A DNA stretch of 64,000 nucleotides from Symbiodinium natans (Eukaryota; Sar; Dinophyceae; Suessiales; Symbiodiniaceae). How positions within the stretch are numbered: position 1 is the stretch's first letter; every line of letters starts with the position of its first letter. Location of the stretch: contig CAJNDS010001968.1 of assembly GCA_905221605.1 (NCBI GenBank), positions 1-64,000 of the forward strand, written 5' to 3'. Positions 48,928 to 59,171 of the stretch are shown one piece after another. The position numbers and the translations under genes were made by a program. The notes under the pieces were generated by a model. That model worked only from the letters and a program-made list of their open reading frames with translations. It was not told where the DNA came from and searched no databases.

Positions 48928-49040
48928 AAACATGGGCCCTTAGTGTGGTCCATTGCCCTTATTTGAAGGGATGAAAAGGGATCCGAATGGGCCCTTTTCA
49001 TGTACAGTGTATATAAGCGTTATACAACAGGGAACCCAAA
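48928..49040. mobile_element. Family C element, copy 6
   Basis: 'gggcccttagtgtggtccat' and 'acccaaataaagggccc' ends with an AT-richer middle. Confidence 0.42.
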
Positions 49041-49106
49041 TAAAGGGCCCTAAACCCTAAACCCCAAACCCCAAACCCTAAACCCTAAACCCTACACCCT
49101 ATTCAC

Positions 49107-49181
49107 GCGAGAGAGGATGGGCCGCACATCCTCCAGCAGTGCCCTGCGACGCAGGCTGGGCCAACAGTTCAATCGCTGAAG
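49107..49181 (-). CDS. Candidate minus-strand exon, 25 codons
   Basis: On the minus strand: acceptor 'aatcccggcag', peptide LQRLNCWPSLRRRALLEDVR then PILSR, donor TCTCGC|gtgaat. CCCTAAA lies left and TTTAGGG right on the plus strand, so on its own strand it also runs from CCCTAAA to TTTAGGG. Confidence 0.5.
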
Positions 49182-49857
49182 CTGCCGGGATTAGGTTTAG
49201 GGTTTAGGGTTGAGGGTTTAGGGTTTAGGGTTGAGGGTTTAGGGTTCAGGATCGTAGGCAAAGATCAAGTTTCCAGGGCTTAGGTCTACGGTTGAGGGTT
49301 CAGGTCTTTAGGGCTTGTAGTTTTGGGTTTTGGTTTTCCCGGACAGGTTTATGTTATCGCCGGGGGCGTGGGTGAGGGCACGTGACATTAACCCCCCCCA
49401 CCCGTGCAATGTAAACCTCAACTGTGTAACTGCGTAGGATCTGGCACAGGAAAGACAAACAGCGGCCCAGACATGTGCACATGGACCGAAGCCTCAACCC
49501 TAGCCCTAAATCTTAAGCGAAGTCGGTTCTTTTTGGGGCCTTTGGTGTTGATATCAGCCCTCCAACCCATGCCCTAAACCCTGAACCCTGAACCCTAAAC
49601 CTTAAGGAAAAATCCAAAACAGAAACTGTCCCCGGACCTGAAGCCTTAATAATTGCAATAACCCTCAACCCTAAACCCGAAACCCTAATCCCTAGCCCTA
49701 AACCCTAAACCTTAAACCCTAAACCCTAAACCCCCAAATCCTGAAGGGGTTGGTGTGGAAATGCCGGGGCAACCTTTGAAGCAACGGAGCAGACCACTTC
49801 TTTAGAGTTTAGGGTTTAAGGTTTATTACTGCAAGGGGTTCAAGGGACTTGCTCAGC

Positions 49858-50095
49858 AGGGTTTTAGGGTTTTAGGGTTTTAGGGTTTTAGGGTTTTAGG
49901 GTTTTAGGGTTTTAGGGTTTTAGGGTTTTAGGGTTTTAGGGTTTTAGGGTTTTAGGGTTTTAGGGTTTTAGGGTTTTAGGGGTTTAGGGCTCTAGGGTTT
50001 TAGGGTTTTAGGGTTTTAGGGTCTTAGGGTCTCAGGGTCTTAGGGTCTCAGGGTCTTAGGGTCTCAGGGTCTTGGGGTCTTAGGGGCTTGTAGTT
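49858..50095 (+). repeat. TTTTAGGG (8-mer) array with TCTTAGGG tail
   Basis: About 20 GGGTTTTA units, then alternating 'gggtcttag' and 'ggtctcag' units: a telomere-type array with a different, homogeneous unit. Confidence 0.95.
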
Positions 50096-50111
50096 GGGGT
50101 TGTAAGGTGAG

Positions 50112-50205
50112 GGAACCCATAGATATAAATATAAATACATACATATATATATATTATGTATTTATTTATTTATTTTTTTATTTATTTTGTATTTATATAT
50201 AGACA
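50112..50205. repeat. AT-rich low-complexity stretch
   Basis: 'atacatacatatatatatat' followed by repeated 'tatttatttatt'. Confidence 0.9.
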
Positions 50206-50281
50206 CGGCCAGTTATAGGAACGCCCCCAACCTGAGGCCAAGACTAAAACTGCCCTAAGCCCTATCCTAAGCCCGAGGCAG

Positions 50282-50350
50282 ATAGCCCACTCGAACTGTG
50301 CAGCGGCAGGCTGGCCAGACCTTCGGGAATGTCCAGACTTCGCAGGCCAT
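50282..50350 (+). CDS. Candidate exon, 23 codons
   Basis: After 'agcccgaggcag', donor GGCCAT|gttggg. The peptide is IAHSNCAAAGWPDLRECPDF then AGH. Confidence 0.36.
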
Positions 50351-50565
50351 GTTGGGGTCATTTGTCATAAGGGAATTTAGGACGACCGAAAAAACTAAAC
50401 CCTAACCCTAAACCCTAAACCCTAAACCCCTAAACCCCTAAACCCCAAAACCCGAAGCCCTAATTAAACCCTGCAAGGCAAACCGCCAAGGTAACCCAAT
50501 GTCCATGTAATTACCTGGCAACTCCTGACTCCTGGCTGCAGCCTCACAGCCACGAGAGCACAATG

Positions 50566-50768
50566 TTAGGGTTTAGGGTTTGAGTTTAGGGTTTAGGGTT
50601 TAGGGTTTAGGGTTTAGGGTTTAGGGTTTAGGGTTTAGGGTTTAGGGTTTAGGGTTTAGGGTTTAGGGTTTAGGGTTTAGGGTTTAGGGTTCAGGGTTTA
50701 GGGTTTAGGGTTTAGGGTTTAGGGTTTAGGGTTTAGGGTTTAGGGTTTAGGGTTTAGGGTTTAGGGTT
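50566..50768 (+). repeat. TTTAGGG array
   Basis: About 28 units, almost perfect; among the longest in the window. Confidence 0.97.
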
Positions 50769-50914
50769 CGGGTTTTTCAGTATGTATGGGCTTCAATGCC
50801 TTACAACACTGAACCCGAAACTCGAAACCCAAACCCTAATGAGTAGGTCTTGAGCACCAGGTCTTCAATGCCCTTAAATTACCACCTTAGTTTGGGGGCC
50901 CAAGCCCTAAACCC

Positions 50915-51062
50915 TAAAACCCCCTAAGACCTAAACCCTAAAACCCTAAAACCCTAAAACCCTAAAACCCTAAAACCCTAAAACCCTAAAACCCTAAAAC
51001 CCTAAAACCCTAAAACCCTAAAACCCTAAAACCCTAAAACCCTAAAACCCTACACCCTAAAT
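50915..51062 (-). repeat. CCCTAAAA (8-mer) array
   Basis: About 16 perfect CCCTAAAA units. It is the complement type of the 49.9-kb array and lies 0.8 kb from it, with the TTTAGGG array between. Confidence 0.95.
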
Positions 51063-51089
51063 CCTAAACCCAAAGCCCCCGCTGCTGAG

Positions 51090-51170
51090 GTGGACGAGTG
51101 TTCCGGTCTAGCGGCCAGCCGCGTCAATCGCGGCGTCTATTGGGCATCAGGCTTAGCAAGGCTTTCGCAG
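51090..51170 (+). CDS. Candidate exon, 27 codons
   Basis: After 'cccgctgctgag', donor TCGCAG|gttcgc. The peptide is VDECSGLAASRVNRGVYWAS then GLARLSQ. Non-repetitive, with CCCTAAAA left and a TTTAGG end to the right. Confidence 0.5.
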
Positions 51171-51443
51171 GTTCGCGCATGATCGGCCAGTTTTGGATTG
51201 GGCTTTGGGGTGCTGGGTGGAATGGGTGGAGAGGTAGAGGCGGTTTGTCGGTTCTCTACCCTTTCATGCTCACAGTTGTGAGCTGTCATCGTTTGGGGAG
51301 TTATGGCTTCGGGTTTAGGATGTCGGGTTAAGGGTACTAGGGCTTGGGGTTTAGGGTCTTAGGCCTCAGGGTTAGGCTGTTAGGGTTAAGGGTATTCGGG
51401 CCTAGGTTTGGAGTCCAGAGTTTGTGGTTAAGGCAAGGGTATT

Positions 51444-51585
51444 ACTTGGAGGCTCATGGTACTTATACCCGAATTGAACCCGTACTTATACCCCACTTAT
51501 AAGCCACTTAAGTACCCTAAGATGGTTCTAAGTGTGATATAAGTAGAGTGAACATTGGGTTACTAAGTACCATGATTTTCCCAGT
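51444..51585. mobile_element. MITE-like palindrome, family A, copy 6
   Basis: 'acttggaggctcatggtact' and 'tactaagtaccatgattttc' ends; 'ttataagccacttaagtacc' in the middle. Confidence 0.65.
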
Positions 51586-52140
51586 AGGCTTGGGTTTAAT
51601 GCCACTAGGCTTAGGGTTTGCCGTGAAGGGTACCAACTCTTAGGGTGTTTGGGATTCAGGGTTAAGGGTATGAGTATTAGGGCTCAGGTTCAAGCCTCAA
51701 GGGTCTGTAGGCTGATTATAGATATTAGAGCTCAGGGTTTAATGGATCAAGGTTGTAGGGCTTCGGGAAAACAGGAAAAGGGTTAAGGGAACAAAGGCTT
51801 GGGGTTTAAGGGCCATAGCACAAGAAAACTTAAAGCCTAAACTCCAAGCCCGAAAAACTCCAAACCCTAGACTCTGAACGAAGTGTGGGGTTGTTCCTGA
51901 AAAATGGTCTATTGCTGGAGAATCCTTCTTATAGCCACCCGTTGGAAAAGTTGCCCAAAACAGACGGCGCCTAAGTTGAGGGTTTAGGGTGTAGGAACTA
52001 ACTACAAGTGCCGATAGTCCCTCAACCCTAAGACCCTAAAACCCTAAACCTTAAACCCTACGGCGTAGTTGAATTCCGGGGCGCCTAAACCCTAAGCCCT
52101 TGACCCGAAACCCTAAACCCTAGCAGCCCTCCCTCAGCAG

Positions 52141-52212
52141 TCATCCAAAGGTCAACAACGACTCCGGGGACGGTCCGAAGCTGACGCTTGGGCTCGAGAC
52201 CTGCGGGCTTAG
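52141..52212 (+). CDS. Candidate terminal exon
   Basis: Acceptor 'cctccctcagcag'; 23 codons SSKGQQRLRGRSEADAWARD then LRA and TAG (part of a TTAGGG-like end). Confidence 0.3.
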   Translation, partial: SSKGQQRLRGRSEADAWARDLRA

Positions 52213-52398
52213 GGGGCTCCTTTGAGCCCAAGAAGTTAGGGTTTGGGTTTAAGGTTTAGTGTTTTGGGTTAGAATTTAGGCTCTAGGGTTTAGGGTTTAG
52301 GGTTTTTCGGGTGTAGGGTTGAGAGTGTAGTGTGGTGGCCACCTTCCAAGCCGTTGAGGATGGCTTGAGCTAAACTCTCAAGCCCCTGTAACTTGAAA

Positions 52399-52620
52399 TT
52401 ATTCAAAAAACTCAAGCAGAAACTCCTCGAAACTATCCTCGAAGCTTTCCCCGGACCTGAACCCTGACAAATTGTTCATAAACCCTGTAGAGTTACCCCA
52501 TGCCCCATAAGTTTGTGTACCGGTCCGAAGTGGCGAAACGCAAAGCGAGAATGCTTTGCGACGACCATCTGGGATTGTTGCGTGCAATTCGTCTCTCGTT
52601 TTTCTTCCCCAAGTCTTCAA
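52399..52620 (-). CDS. Candidate minus-strand ORF, 73 codons
   Basis: MKTWGRKTRDELHATIPDGR ... ends FEDSFEEFLLEFFE, an acidic, aromatic helix. No telomeric units inside. It could be a small gene or terminal exon; not recognised. Confidence 0.33.
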   Translation of the reverse strand: MKTWGRKTRDELHATIPDGRRKAFSLCVSPLRTGTQTYGAWGNSTGFMNNLSGFRSGESFEDSFEEFLLEFFE

Positions 52621-53046
52621 GGTTTTTGTGCTGGGGGCGAGTTCTTGTTTGTGTTAGGGTTTAGGGTTTAGAGTTTAGGGTTCAGGGTTTAGGTTTAGGA
52701 TTCCATGATCCCCTTATGACCCTTGTGCGCGACTTATCAACTAAACCTCCCAAGATACCTATGTTATTTGGATAGGCCCTTTTACTCGGCTTCTTCTATT
52801 GACGTTCAGACTTTCACAAAAGATATGTTGTTGGTATAGTTTCGAGTGCAAATCAGGGTGCGGAACTTAGGGCTTGCGGGTTGAGGGTAGAGGCTGCGTC
52901 GAAGTCCTAGCCTTTGTGTTCTAAACCCAAAACCCTAAACCCTAAACCCCAAACCTTAGACCCACCCTAGACCCTAACTACCTAGACCCTAAACCCAAAA
53001 AGGCCTTGTGGAGTCCAAAGCCGTCAAGAGACCTCTGCCGTTCTTA

Positions 53047-53072
53047 ACTTAGAGGTTCATGGTACTTAACTG
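53047..53072. mobile_element. Fragment of family A element
   Basis: 'acttagaggttcatggtact' only; the rest is replaced by CCCTAAA units from 53082. Confidence 0.45.
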
Positions 53073-53457
53073 GGGACATAAACCCTAAACACTAAACCCT
53101 AAACCCTAAACCTTAAACCCTTATAAAGGACCTTTGGGGGTTATTTGGGGGTTTATTGAGGCAAATATAGGGGTTATGTCAGAGGAATAAGACTAAGGGT
53201 GACTTCTAGGGGTCCCTCCTTATACCTCTGAAGGGTGGCTGTAGGTATAAGGGTTTAGGGTTTAGGGTTTAGGGTTTAGGGTTTAGGATGGGTATGACCT
53301 TATTGAGGGTGCTTTTTGGATCTCTTAAAGCCACTCACTAAGCCCGAAGCATTCTAAGCCTTATAAAACGATAAACACCCTCTCGACCCAAACCCTATAA
53401 ACGTTGTATAACCCCAAAAACAGTGCAAACCTTACAAACCTATATATATATATAATA

Positions 53458-53460
53458 CTA

Positions 53461-53499
<39 letters not shown>

Positions 53500-53510
53500 C
53501 TGATGATGAT
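53458..53510. repeat. (GAT)n microsatellite
   Basis: About 16 GAT/ATG units with one GCT interruption, next to a short (TA)n. Confidence 0.97.
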
Positions 53511-53763
53511 AACCCTATCATTCTTAGGAATCACATAAATCGTATAAACCTCATAAACCTCATAACCCTTTAAACCTTATGAACCCTGAGCGTCTAAGGG
53601 AAGTTTCACAGCCCCCCTCTTTAGAAGCTTCTGAAGTATGGGTCCGTGGGTTGTATAGGGTATAAACCTTAAACCCTAAACTTAAACCCTAAACCCTAAA
53701 CCCTAAACCCTAAACCCTAAACCTGTTTAACCCCCATAAACCTTTTACACCCCAAGCGTCAAG

Positions 53764-53866
53764 GTACGGGCTTACCCGCGAGGGGCGCCATGTGGCGCGG
53801 CTTTTTATCGAGAACTCCGGGGCCAACGACTGGGAGGATATTGCCATCGGCCCAGGCGCGACAAAG
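53764..53866 (+). CDS. Candidate exon, 34 codons
   Basis: After 'caagcgtcaag', donor ACAAAG|gttgcc. The peptide YGLTREGRHVARLFIENSGA then NDWEDIAIGPGATK reads like a folded-domain segment (alternating hydrophobic strand, acidic turn). Family not recognised. Confidence 0.5.
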
Positions 53867-54149
53867 GTTGCCCTAAATCCTAAACCCTGTAAACCCTAAA
53901 CCCTAAGCCCCAAACCCACAACCCTAAACCCTGTAACCCTAAATCCTAAACCCTATAAGTAAACCCTAGAAAAATCGTGCTATTTTCGGTGGACGGTGCT
54001 AGCCAAGTAGGTATTCATACAGCGACTTTTTGGCCCCCAAAGTATTTATTTAGGGTTTGGGGTCTTTTGGGGCTTTAAGGCGCGCAGTTGGCTTCTGAAA
54101 GTTGGCGTTTTGCTGTGGAGGGTTTAGGGTTTAGGTTTAGGGTTTCGGG

Positions 54150-54530
54150 TTTAGGGTTCCGTACTGTCCTTTCGGTGATCCGCTTTATCAGTCTTGCCGT
54201 GAGAGCAAGCACAGGTAAAACAAAGAGTTCCAACCGTTCGCAGGCATATGCGTTAATTGGGTGACGCGTAGGTGGCCGTTTTGAATGCCATAAATGCGCA
54301 AGAAGCGCACGTCCAGGCACCCAAACCGGAAAACGGATGTTGGGCGGAGGAACAACTGTTATCCATAGATGGCTCCTAATCATCGAGCTTGTCCTTGCTA
54401 GCTTTATGAGATTGAGACATTCTGCTAGATGGATAAGTACTGTGGAACTACTCGACTCCAGCCCGAATCGGGGTTGAAGGTAAATAGTGTCGCCTTGAGA
54501 TTCGCAGCTTCCTCCCCCGCCCCCAGCCCT
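54150..54530 (-). other. Telomere-free unique segment with a long minus-strand open frame
   Basis: About 380 bp, lower GC than neighbouring islands. A minus-strand frame is open over 54075-54545 and includes LIHLAECLNLIKLARTSSMI and ALLAHLWHSKRPPTRHPINA. No obvious splice sites or family signature; it may be a gene piece or an old element. Confidence 0.28.
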
Positions 54531-54625
54531 CCAAACCCTAAACAATACTAAGCCCCCAACCCTAAACCCTGGACCCTAAACCCCCAAACCCTAACCATAA
54601 ACCCCCATACCCACCCACTGCACAG

Positions 54626-54691
54626 GGCCAGAGCCAGGCAAGTCGTACATCTACATTGCGGTTCTTGGGCACAAGCAGTTCTGGCTTGGAG
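54626..54691 (+). CDS. Candidate exon running into a family A element
   Basis: Acceptor 'cacccactgcacag'. The peptide PEPGKSYIYIAVLGHKQFW is strongly protein-like. The frame reaches the element end (54684), whose 'cttggag|gttcat' would serve as the donor. Confidence 0.48.
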
Positions 54692-54823
54692 GTTCATGGT
54701 ACTTATTATCGAACCCAACTATAACTGTACTTGTAACCCAGCTATCACCATATGAAGGCACTGAAGGGGCTTATCTATTTGCACACTTATATCTAGGTTA
54801 TAGGTACCCCAAACCTCCCAAGT
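54684..54823. mobile_element. MITE-like palindrome, family A, copy 7
   Basis: 'gcttggaggttcatggtact' and 'aggtaccccaaacctcccaa' ends. It adjoins the candidate exon on its left without any spacer. Confidence 0.65.
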
Positions 54824-55216
54824 GGGCTTCAAGCCGTAGGTTTGGTGCCCTTGCAAGGAGTTGCTTTGGGAAAAGCGCTAGTCCATTTTTGTGCACACCC
54901 CTAGACTGGCCCAAGCCCCTAAACCCAGCAAGCTCTCAAAGCCCTAACTAATCCCCTAAAGCCCCCTAGCCCCCTAGACCCCAGAGCCCTAAACCCTGAA
55001 CCATGACCTCTCCAAACCCTTAAACCTGCAACCCCTTGGCCTGAACCCGAAACCCTAAACCCTAAGCCCCCAAAACCTAAACCTTAAACCCCCAAACCAC
55101 AACCCCAAACGCGAAACAATTCCGCAAAAGCCGGCTCTTCAACTCAACTCTGAACCCTAAACCTTAGACCCCCAAGCCTGAACCCTAGACCCTAGGCCGC
55201 GAAGAATTCTCAACAG

Positions 55217-55296
55217 TCGGCCCCTGCAACTGCCGTGAGCAGTAAGGATGTGGGCGACAACAATCGCCGCCGAGGCTTCGCTAGCTGCCCTCAGCT
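55217..55296 (+). CDS. Candidate exon, 26 codons
   Basis: Acceptor 'agaattctcaacag', donor CAGCT|gtaaag. The peptide is SAPATAVSSKDVGDNNRRRG then FASCPQ. Confidence 0.48.
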
Positions 55297-55451
55297 GTAA
55301 AGTAGCGAGGAAATATTGTTTTTGCATTTTATTTTCATTATTATTTATTAATAATTTTTGTTGGGGGGGGGGAGGTCGGGTTTCGGGTTTCGGGTTCAGG
55401 CTTGGGGGTTCAGGGTTTAGGGTTTAGGGTTTGAGCTTTTTTGGGCTGTAG

Positions 55452-55535
55452 AATGTGTGGCGCTGCCCTAACGGACGATCATGTGAATATCACAGGGTGC
55501 TTATCCTTCCTGCTGCCGGGGCTGGAGTAACCAAG
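55452..55535 (+). CDS. Candidate exon, 28 codons or longer
   Basis: Acceptor 'ttttgggctgtag'. The peptide NVWRCPNGRSCEYHRVLILP then AAGAGVTK ends at AAG|gtatcc. The frame stays open to 55760 (VSLMMPKAFLLSSYGVKL follows), so the right edge is uncertain. Two Cys and a His are near the start. Confidence 0.43.
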
Positions 55536-56034
55536 GTATCCCTGATGATGCCTAAGGCCTTCCTCCTTTCGAGCTACGGCGTCAAGCTGCAACCCTGTAC
55601 CCTAGACCCTAAGCCCCAAACCCTAAACCCTAGACCCTTCCGCCACCTGTTTCTGAGCTTTGCATATTTGGCTTTAGGTTTAGCATTCAGGGTAGCAGTA
55701 GCCAAAGCATCCAATCATAGTTACCTAGCACCTTTCATTTATGCGGATCCCAGCAGGTGATCATCCACGCATGAACCGATCGCAACACTTTCCACGGCAA
55801 AGCAGCAGTCCTAGAAACTTAGTAATTAGGATCCCTCTATTGATTTGAAAAGAAATCTTGTTGAATCCAAGGGCATCTGGGTCTCTGGGAGTATGGCTTG
55901 CGGTGATATGCGGTGACTTTGAAAGAGCAGGAGCGCCAGAATCCCCTAAACCCTACTGGACCCCAAGCCCTAAACTCTAAACCCTAAACCCTAAACCCTG
56001 AACCCTAAACCCTACTCAAATCGGTGACCTGCAG

Positions 56035-56117
56035 GCACCGTGCAGATCTACCGCATCGAGGAGCCACGCATCCCGCAGGGGCGTGACCGGAACGACGACA
56101 TCAGGCGGCTTTGCTGA
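56035..56117 (+). CDS. Candidate terminal exon, 26 codons
   Basis: Acceptor 'tcggtgacctgcag'. The peptide TVQIYRIEEPRIPQGRDRND then DIRRLC and TGA: a charged C-terminus. Confidence 0.48.
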
Positions 56118-56283
56118 CGTTGTTCGGGTTTAGGGTTTAGGGTTTAGGGTTTAGTGTTTAGGGTTAGGGTTTCGGGTTTAGGGTTTAGGGCCGTTGCGGT
56201 TGTAAGGACTAAACCGTAAACCGTACATCTAGCTTGCGCCCATTCGGCGGGGACACCCCACAGTACTAATCTTTGACTTTCTA

Positions 56284-56303
56284 TCACGCCCCCCCCCCCC
56301 CCC
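56284..56303. repeat. Poly-C run
   Basis: About 17 consecutive C. Confidence 0.9.
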
Positions 56304-56903
56304 GTCAGATCTGCAGTCCGGAAACCCTAAACCTCAAGTAGTACTTAGCAACTTAGTGCTCTGCATCGTGAGACTCAGTGGCCCCAACAAAACACATCTC
56401 ATTCAAGCCTCGATCGCCTCCCGACACCTCATCATCCCTGAACGTGACCCCAAGCCCCAGACCCTAAGCCCTGCAACTCTGAACCCTAAAACCCTTCTTC
56501 CCGTGGGCCTGGATGTATACCCTCAGCCCTGAACCCCGAACTCCTTAGCCCGAACTCCTAAACCCGAAGCCGAAAAAACCCTAAGCCCTCAACCCTCAAG
56601 CCTTTGCACCCCTATACATCGTAAAGCCCCTCCCGGAAACACTGGGAATCCCCCTAAACCCGAACAAGCCTTGTAGGGTTTCGGGTGTAGGGCTCATATA
56701 CGGTTTGCCCTAGAGCCGTTAGACCCTAAACCCTAAAGTCTTTAGACCCTAAACCCTAAACCCTACACCCCCCCAACCCTATCAAGCTTTGCAGGGTTTC
56801 GGGTGAAGGGTTCATATACGGTTTACTTACCCTAAAGCCTATAAACCCAAAACCCTAAAGACTAAACCCCAAACCCTAGCTTATACCCGGAAACACTGAA
56901 TCT

Positions 56904-56996
56904 TGGGGTGCTCCCCCTAAAAACGAACAGTCCTTGATAGGGACTATGGTAGGGGGTACTCTAATCCCAATAAAGAATGTTAGTATCAGGGGGACC
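56904..56996. mobile_element. Family B element, copy 6, right end cut by CCCTAAA
   Basis: 'tggggtgctccccctaaaaa' and 'tgttagtatcagggggacc'; the expected terminal 'catccca' is replaced by the CCCTAAA array at 56995. Confidence 0.55.
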
Positions 56997-57160
56997 CTAA
57001 ACCCTAGACCCTAAACCCTAAACCCTAAACCCTAAACCCTAAACCCTAAACCCTAAACCCTAAACCCTCAACCCTCAACCCTAAACCCCAAACCCTAAAC
57101 CCTAAACCCTAAACCCTAAACCCTAAACCCTAAACCCTAAACCCTAAACCCTAAACCCAA
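56995..57160 (-). repeat. CCCTAAA array
   Basis: About 23 units, with two CCCTCAA units near 57067. Confidence 0.96.
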
Positions 57161-57195
57161 CCCGAAAACTTCGCATCCCCCTCCCGCACACGCAG

Positions 57196-57241
57196 GGTGA
57201 GGGCAGAGCGCTTCGATGCCGGTTGGCCGCAGAGTTTCGGG
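57196..57241 (+). CDS. Candidate exon, 15 codons
   Basis: Acceptor 'ccctcccgcacacgcag', donor TCGGG|gttttt. The peptide is VRAERFDAGWPQSFG. Confidence 0.37.
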
Positions 57242-57367
57242 GTTTTTAGGTAGGGTTTAGGGTTTAGGGTTAGGGTTTAGGGTTTAGGTTTTAGGGTTTG
57301 GGGTCCCTAAATCCGAAACCTCATTTTAGAGTATACGGCTGATAATGCAGAAGGCGGAGGAGTTTAC

Positions 57368-57406
57368 TGCTCTGGCCCACATCTCGGCCTCAGTGTTGTA
57401 GAGATT
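57368..57406 (-). CDS. Candidate minus-strand micro-exon
   Basis: On the minus strand: acceptor 'tatgcgaaggcag', peptide NLYNTEAEMWARA, donor AGAGCA|gtaaac. An ATG lies just upstream in frame. TTTAGGG is left and CCCTAAA right, opposite to most candidates. Confidence 0.4.
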
Positions 57407-57582
57407 CTGCCTTCGCATAAACCCCAAACCCGAAAAACCCCAAAACCCTAAACAATATCCATGAAGCCTCAAAACCCTAAAAACCCAAGAGCCCTGCGAC
57501 CCTAAAGCCCGAACACCCTGGACCTTGAACCCCTATAATTATGCTAGGAAGTGGAGGCTTGTCTCCTTAGCCTAGGCTTGCA

Positions 57583-57705
57583 ACCAATGGCCCTTACTAC
57601 CTCACCCCTGTATTATAGGGATCCGAAGTATGGGCCCGGATTCTACATAGTCAAAATGCGGGCGTTTCACCCAGGACCCAAATTAAGGGCCCATACTTAG
57701 AACCC
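57583..57705. mobile_element. Family C element, copy 7
   Basis: 'caaccaatggcccttactac' ... 'ttaagggcccatacttagaa'. Degenerate ends. Confidence 0.4.
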
Positions 57706-57845
57706 TAGATGTAAAGCGGCCGGCAGTGTCCCGAAGCAAAGTGAGCAGACCGGCTTTGGCCCCTCTAAACCCTAACCCTAAAACCCTATGCCCTGAACCC
57801 TAAAGGGGTTGCCCTGACTTAGGGTCCCGCGTTGGTGCCTTGAAG

Positions 57846-57874
57846 CTATGGAGGACTCCAAAAGGAAACTGCAT
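57846..57874 (+). CDS. Candidate micro-exon
   Basis: After 'ggtgccttgaag', donor CTGCAT|gtaaac. The peptide is MEDSKRKLH. Confidence 0.28.
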
Positions 57875-57925
57875 GTAAACCCTTGCCCCCTTGCATAGGG
57901 TTTCTGGGGTCTAGGGCGAGGTTTA

Positions 57926-58050
57926 ACTTGGAAGCCCTTTTGACTTAGTAAGTAGGGTTGTTAAGTCTGTTAAGTTGGGTTTTAGGGGGGTCATACTAGG
58001 GCCTCTAGGGGATACTAAGTAGACTCTCTAAGTCAAAAGGGCTTCCAAGT
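57926..58050. mobile_element. Palindromic element, family E
   Basis: 22-bp perfect terminal inverted repeats starting 'acttggaagcccttttgact'; a second inner pair 'gtaagtagggttg' / 'gatactaagtagact'. The first 6 bp equal family A's end ('acttgg'), but the rest differs. A single copy, very well preserved, 125 bp. Confidence 0.78.
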
Positions 58051-58140
58051 CGGATAAAGGGCAGATCTGAGCCCTCCCCACGGTTGACTCCGAGAGAGCC
58101 TGAGTTCAACAAAGCATAGCACCAAAGCAGCCGCCCTCCT

Positions 58141-58410
58141 ACTTGCAGGTTCATGGTACTTCTTAACCCAAGTGGTACTTTGCTCGGGTTATCTGTAGGG
58201 TAACTATAGGCAGAAAATGGTCATGACTTTTTGAAGGTAACTCTCTAACCTTGCTCTCATAGCTCCCATGATTCCATGATGGTACTTTTTTTGACCCAAG
58301 TAGAACTGTACTGACCAGCCGTTTAGAACGATGTGAGGGTACTTAAGGGGCTTAGAACTGAGTTCTAAGTGCAGTAGAAACTGGGTCAGAAGTAGCATGA
58401 ACCTACAAGT
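58141..58410. mobile_element. Two nested or tandem family A elements
   Basis: A left end ('acttgcaggttcatggtact') at 58141 and a second left half ('gatggtactttttttgaccc') near 58278 share one right end ('agtagcatgaacctacaagt', 58391-58410). It looks like one element interrupted by another. The overlapping minus-strand ORF is not called. Confidence 0.55.
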
Positions 58411-58779
58411 ATACATTGCTCAAGCCCGAAGGACAAAACACTAAAGCCTAAACCACGCGCATCCGAAATCTGTGCTTAAGCCAAACATTCGTGGCACCCT
58501 AAGTTGCTTAGGTTTAGGGGTTTAGGGTTTCAGGGTTTAGGGTGTTAGTTTTTTCCTTGTTTTTTTTTTGGGGGGGGGGTAGGGGGGTTCAAGGGGGGTA
58601 AGTAACCCAAGGTTCCCCAATACTCCCCACTACTCCCTAAGGCTCCCTAAGCTTCCCTAAGGCTTCCTAGGTACCTACCCCGCATGCCGCATGAATCCCC
58701 TCCCTTAAGAACCCTATAAGAACCCTATAAACACTATAAACCCTAAATCCTAAACCTGAGCTGCGCTAAACCCTGGCAG

Positions 58780-58891
58780 TTGCGAGGTGACCTACCCGGA
58801 TGGGATGAAGTATGACTGCGAGGCTCTGGGAGACCTTTTTTGGGCAAGAGCCATTGGCCGGAGACCCCTCAATCCCATGGCAAGAGAAAGG
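58780..58891 (+). CDS. Candidate exon, 37 codons
   Basis: Acceptor 'ctaaaccctggcag', donor AAAGG|gtttgg. The peptide CEVTYPDGMKYDCEALGDLF then WARAIGRRPLNPMARER has no low complexity. Among the best candidates. Family not recognised. Confidence 0.52.
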
Positions 58892-59077
58892 GTTTGGGCT
58901 TCGGGTTTAGGGCTTAGGGCTTCTGATTCCCTCAGAGTTGTGAGTTTGCCCTAATCCCTTGCACCCCAGGGCCTCTAATCCTTAAACCCCAAACCCGAAA
59001 CCCTAAACCCGAAACCCGAAACCCCAAACCCTAAACCCTAAACCCTCAACCCTAAACCCTAAACCCTAAACCCTAAC

Positions 59078-59143
59078 CTTCGGGAGGCTGTCTTCATCGA
59101 TCAGGGTCTGGGCGCGCAGAAGCACGGCACAGTCGGCCGCCAC
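59078..59143 (-). CDS. Candidate minus-strand exon, 22 codons
   Basis: On the minus strand: acceptor 'cccgttccggcag', donor CCGAAG|gttaggg formed by the telomeric tract. The peptide VAADCAVLLRAQTLIDEDSL then PK is a clear amphipathic helix. Confidence 0.53.
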
Positions 59144-59171
59144 CTGCCGGAACGGGCCCGGGGGTTGATCT

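Noticed and set aside
23068-58050. CRISPR-like arrays
   Set aside because: The repeated palindromes are dispersed single elements with no regular spacer spacing, and the organism is evidently a eukaryote.
58204-58416. Minus-strand 70-codon ORF
   Set aside because: Lies inside two nested family A palindromes.
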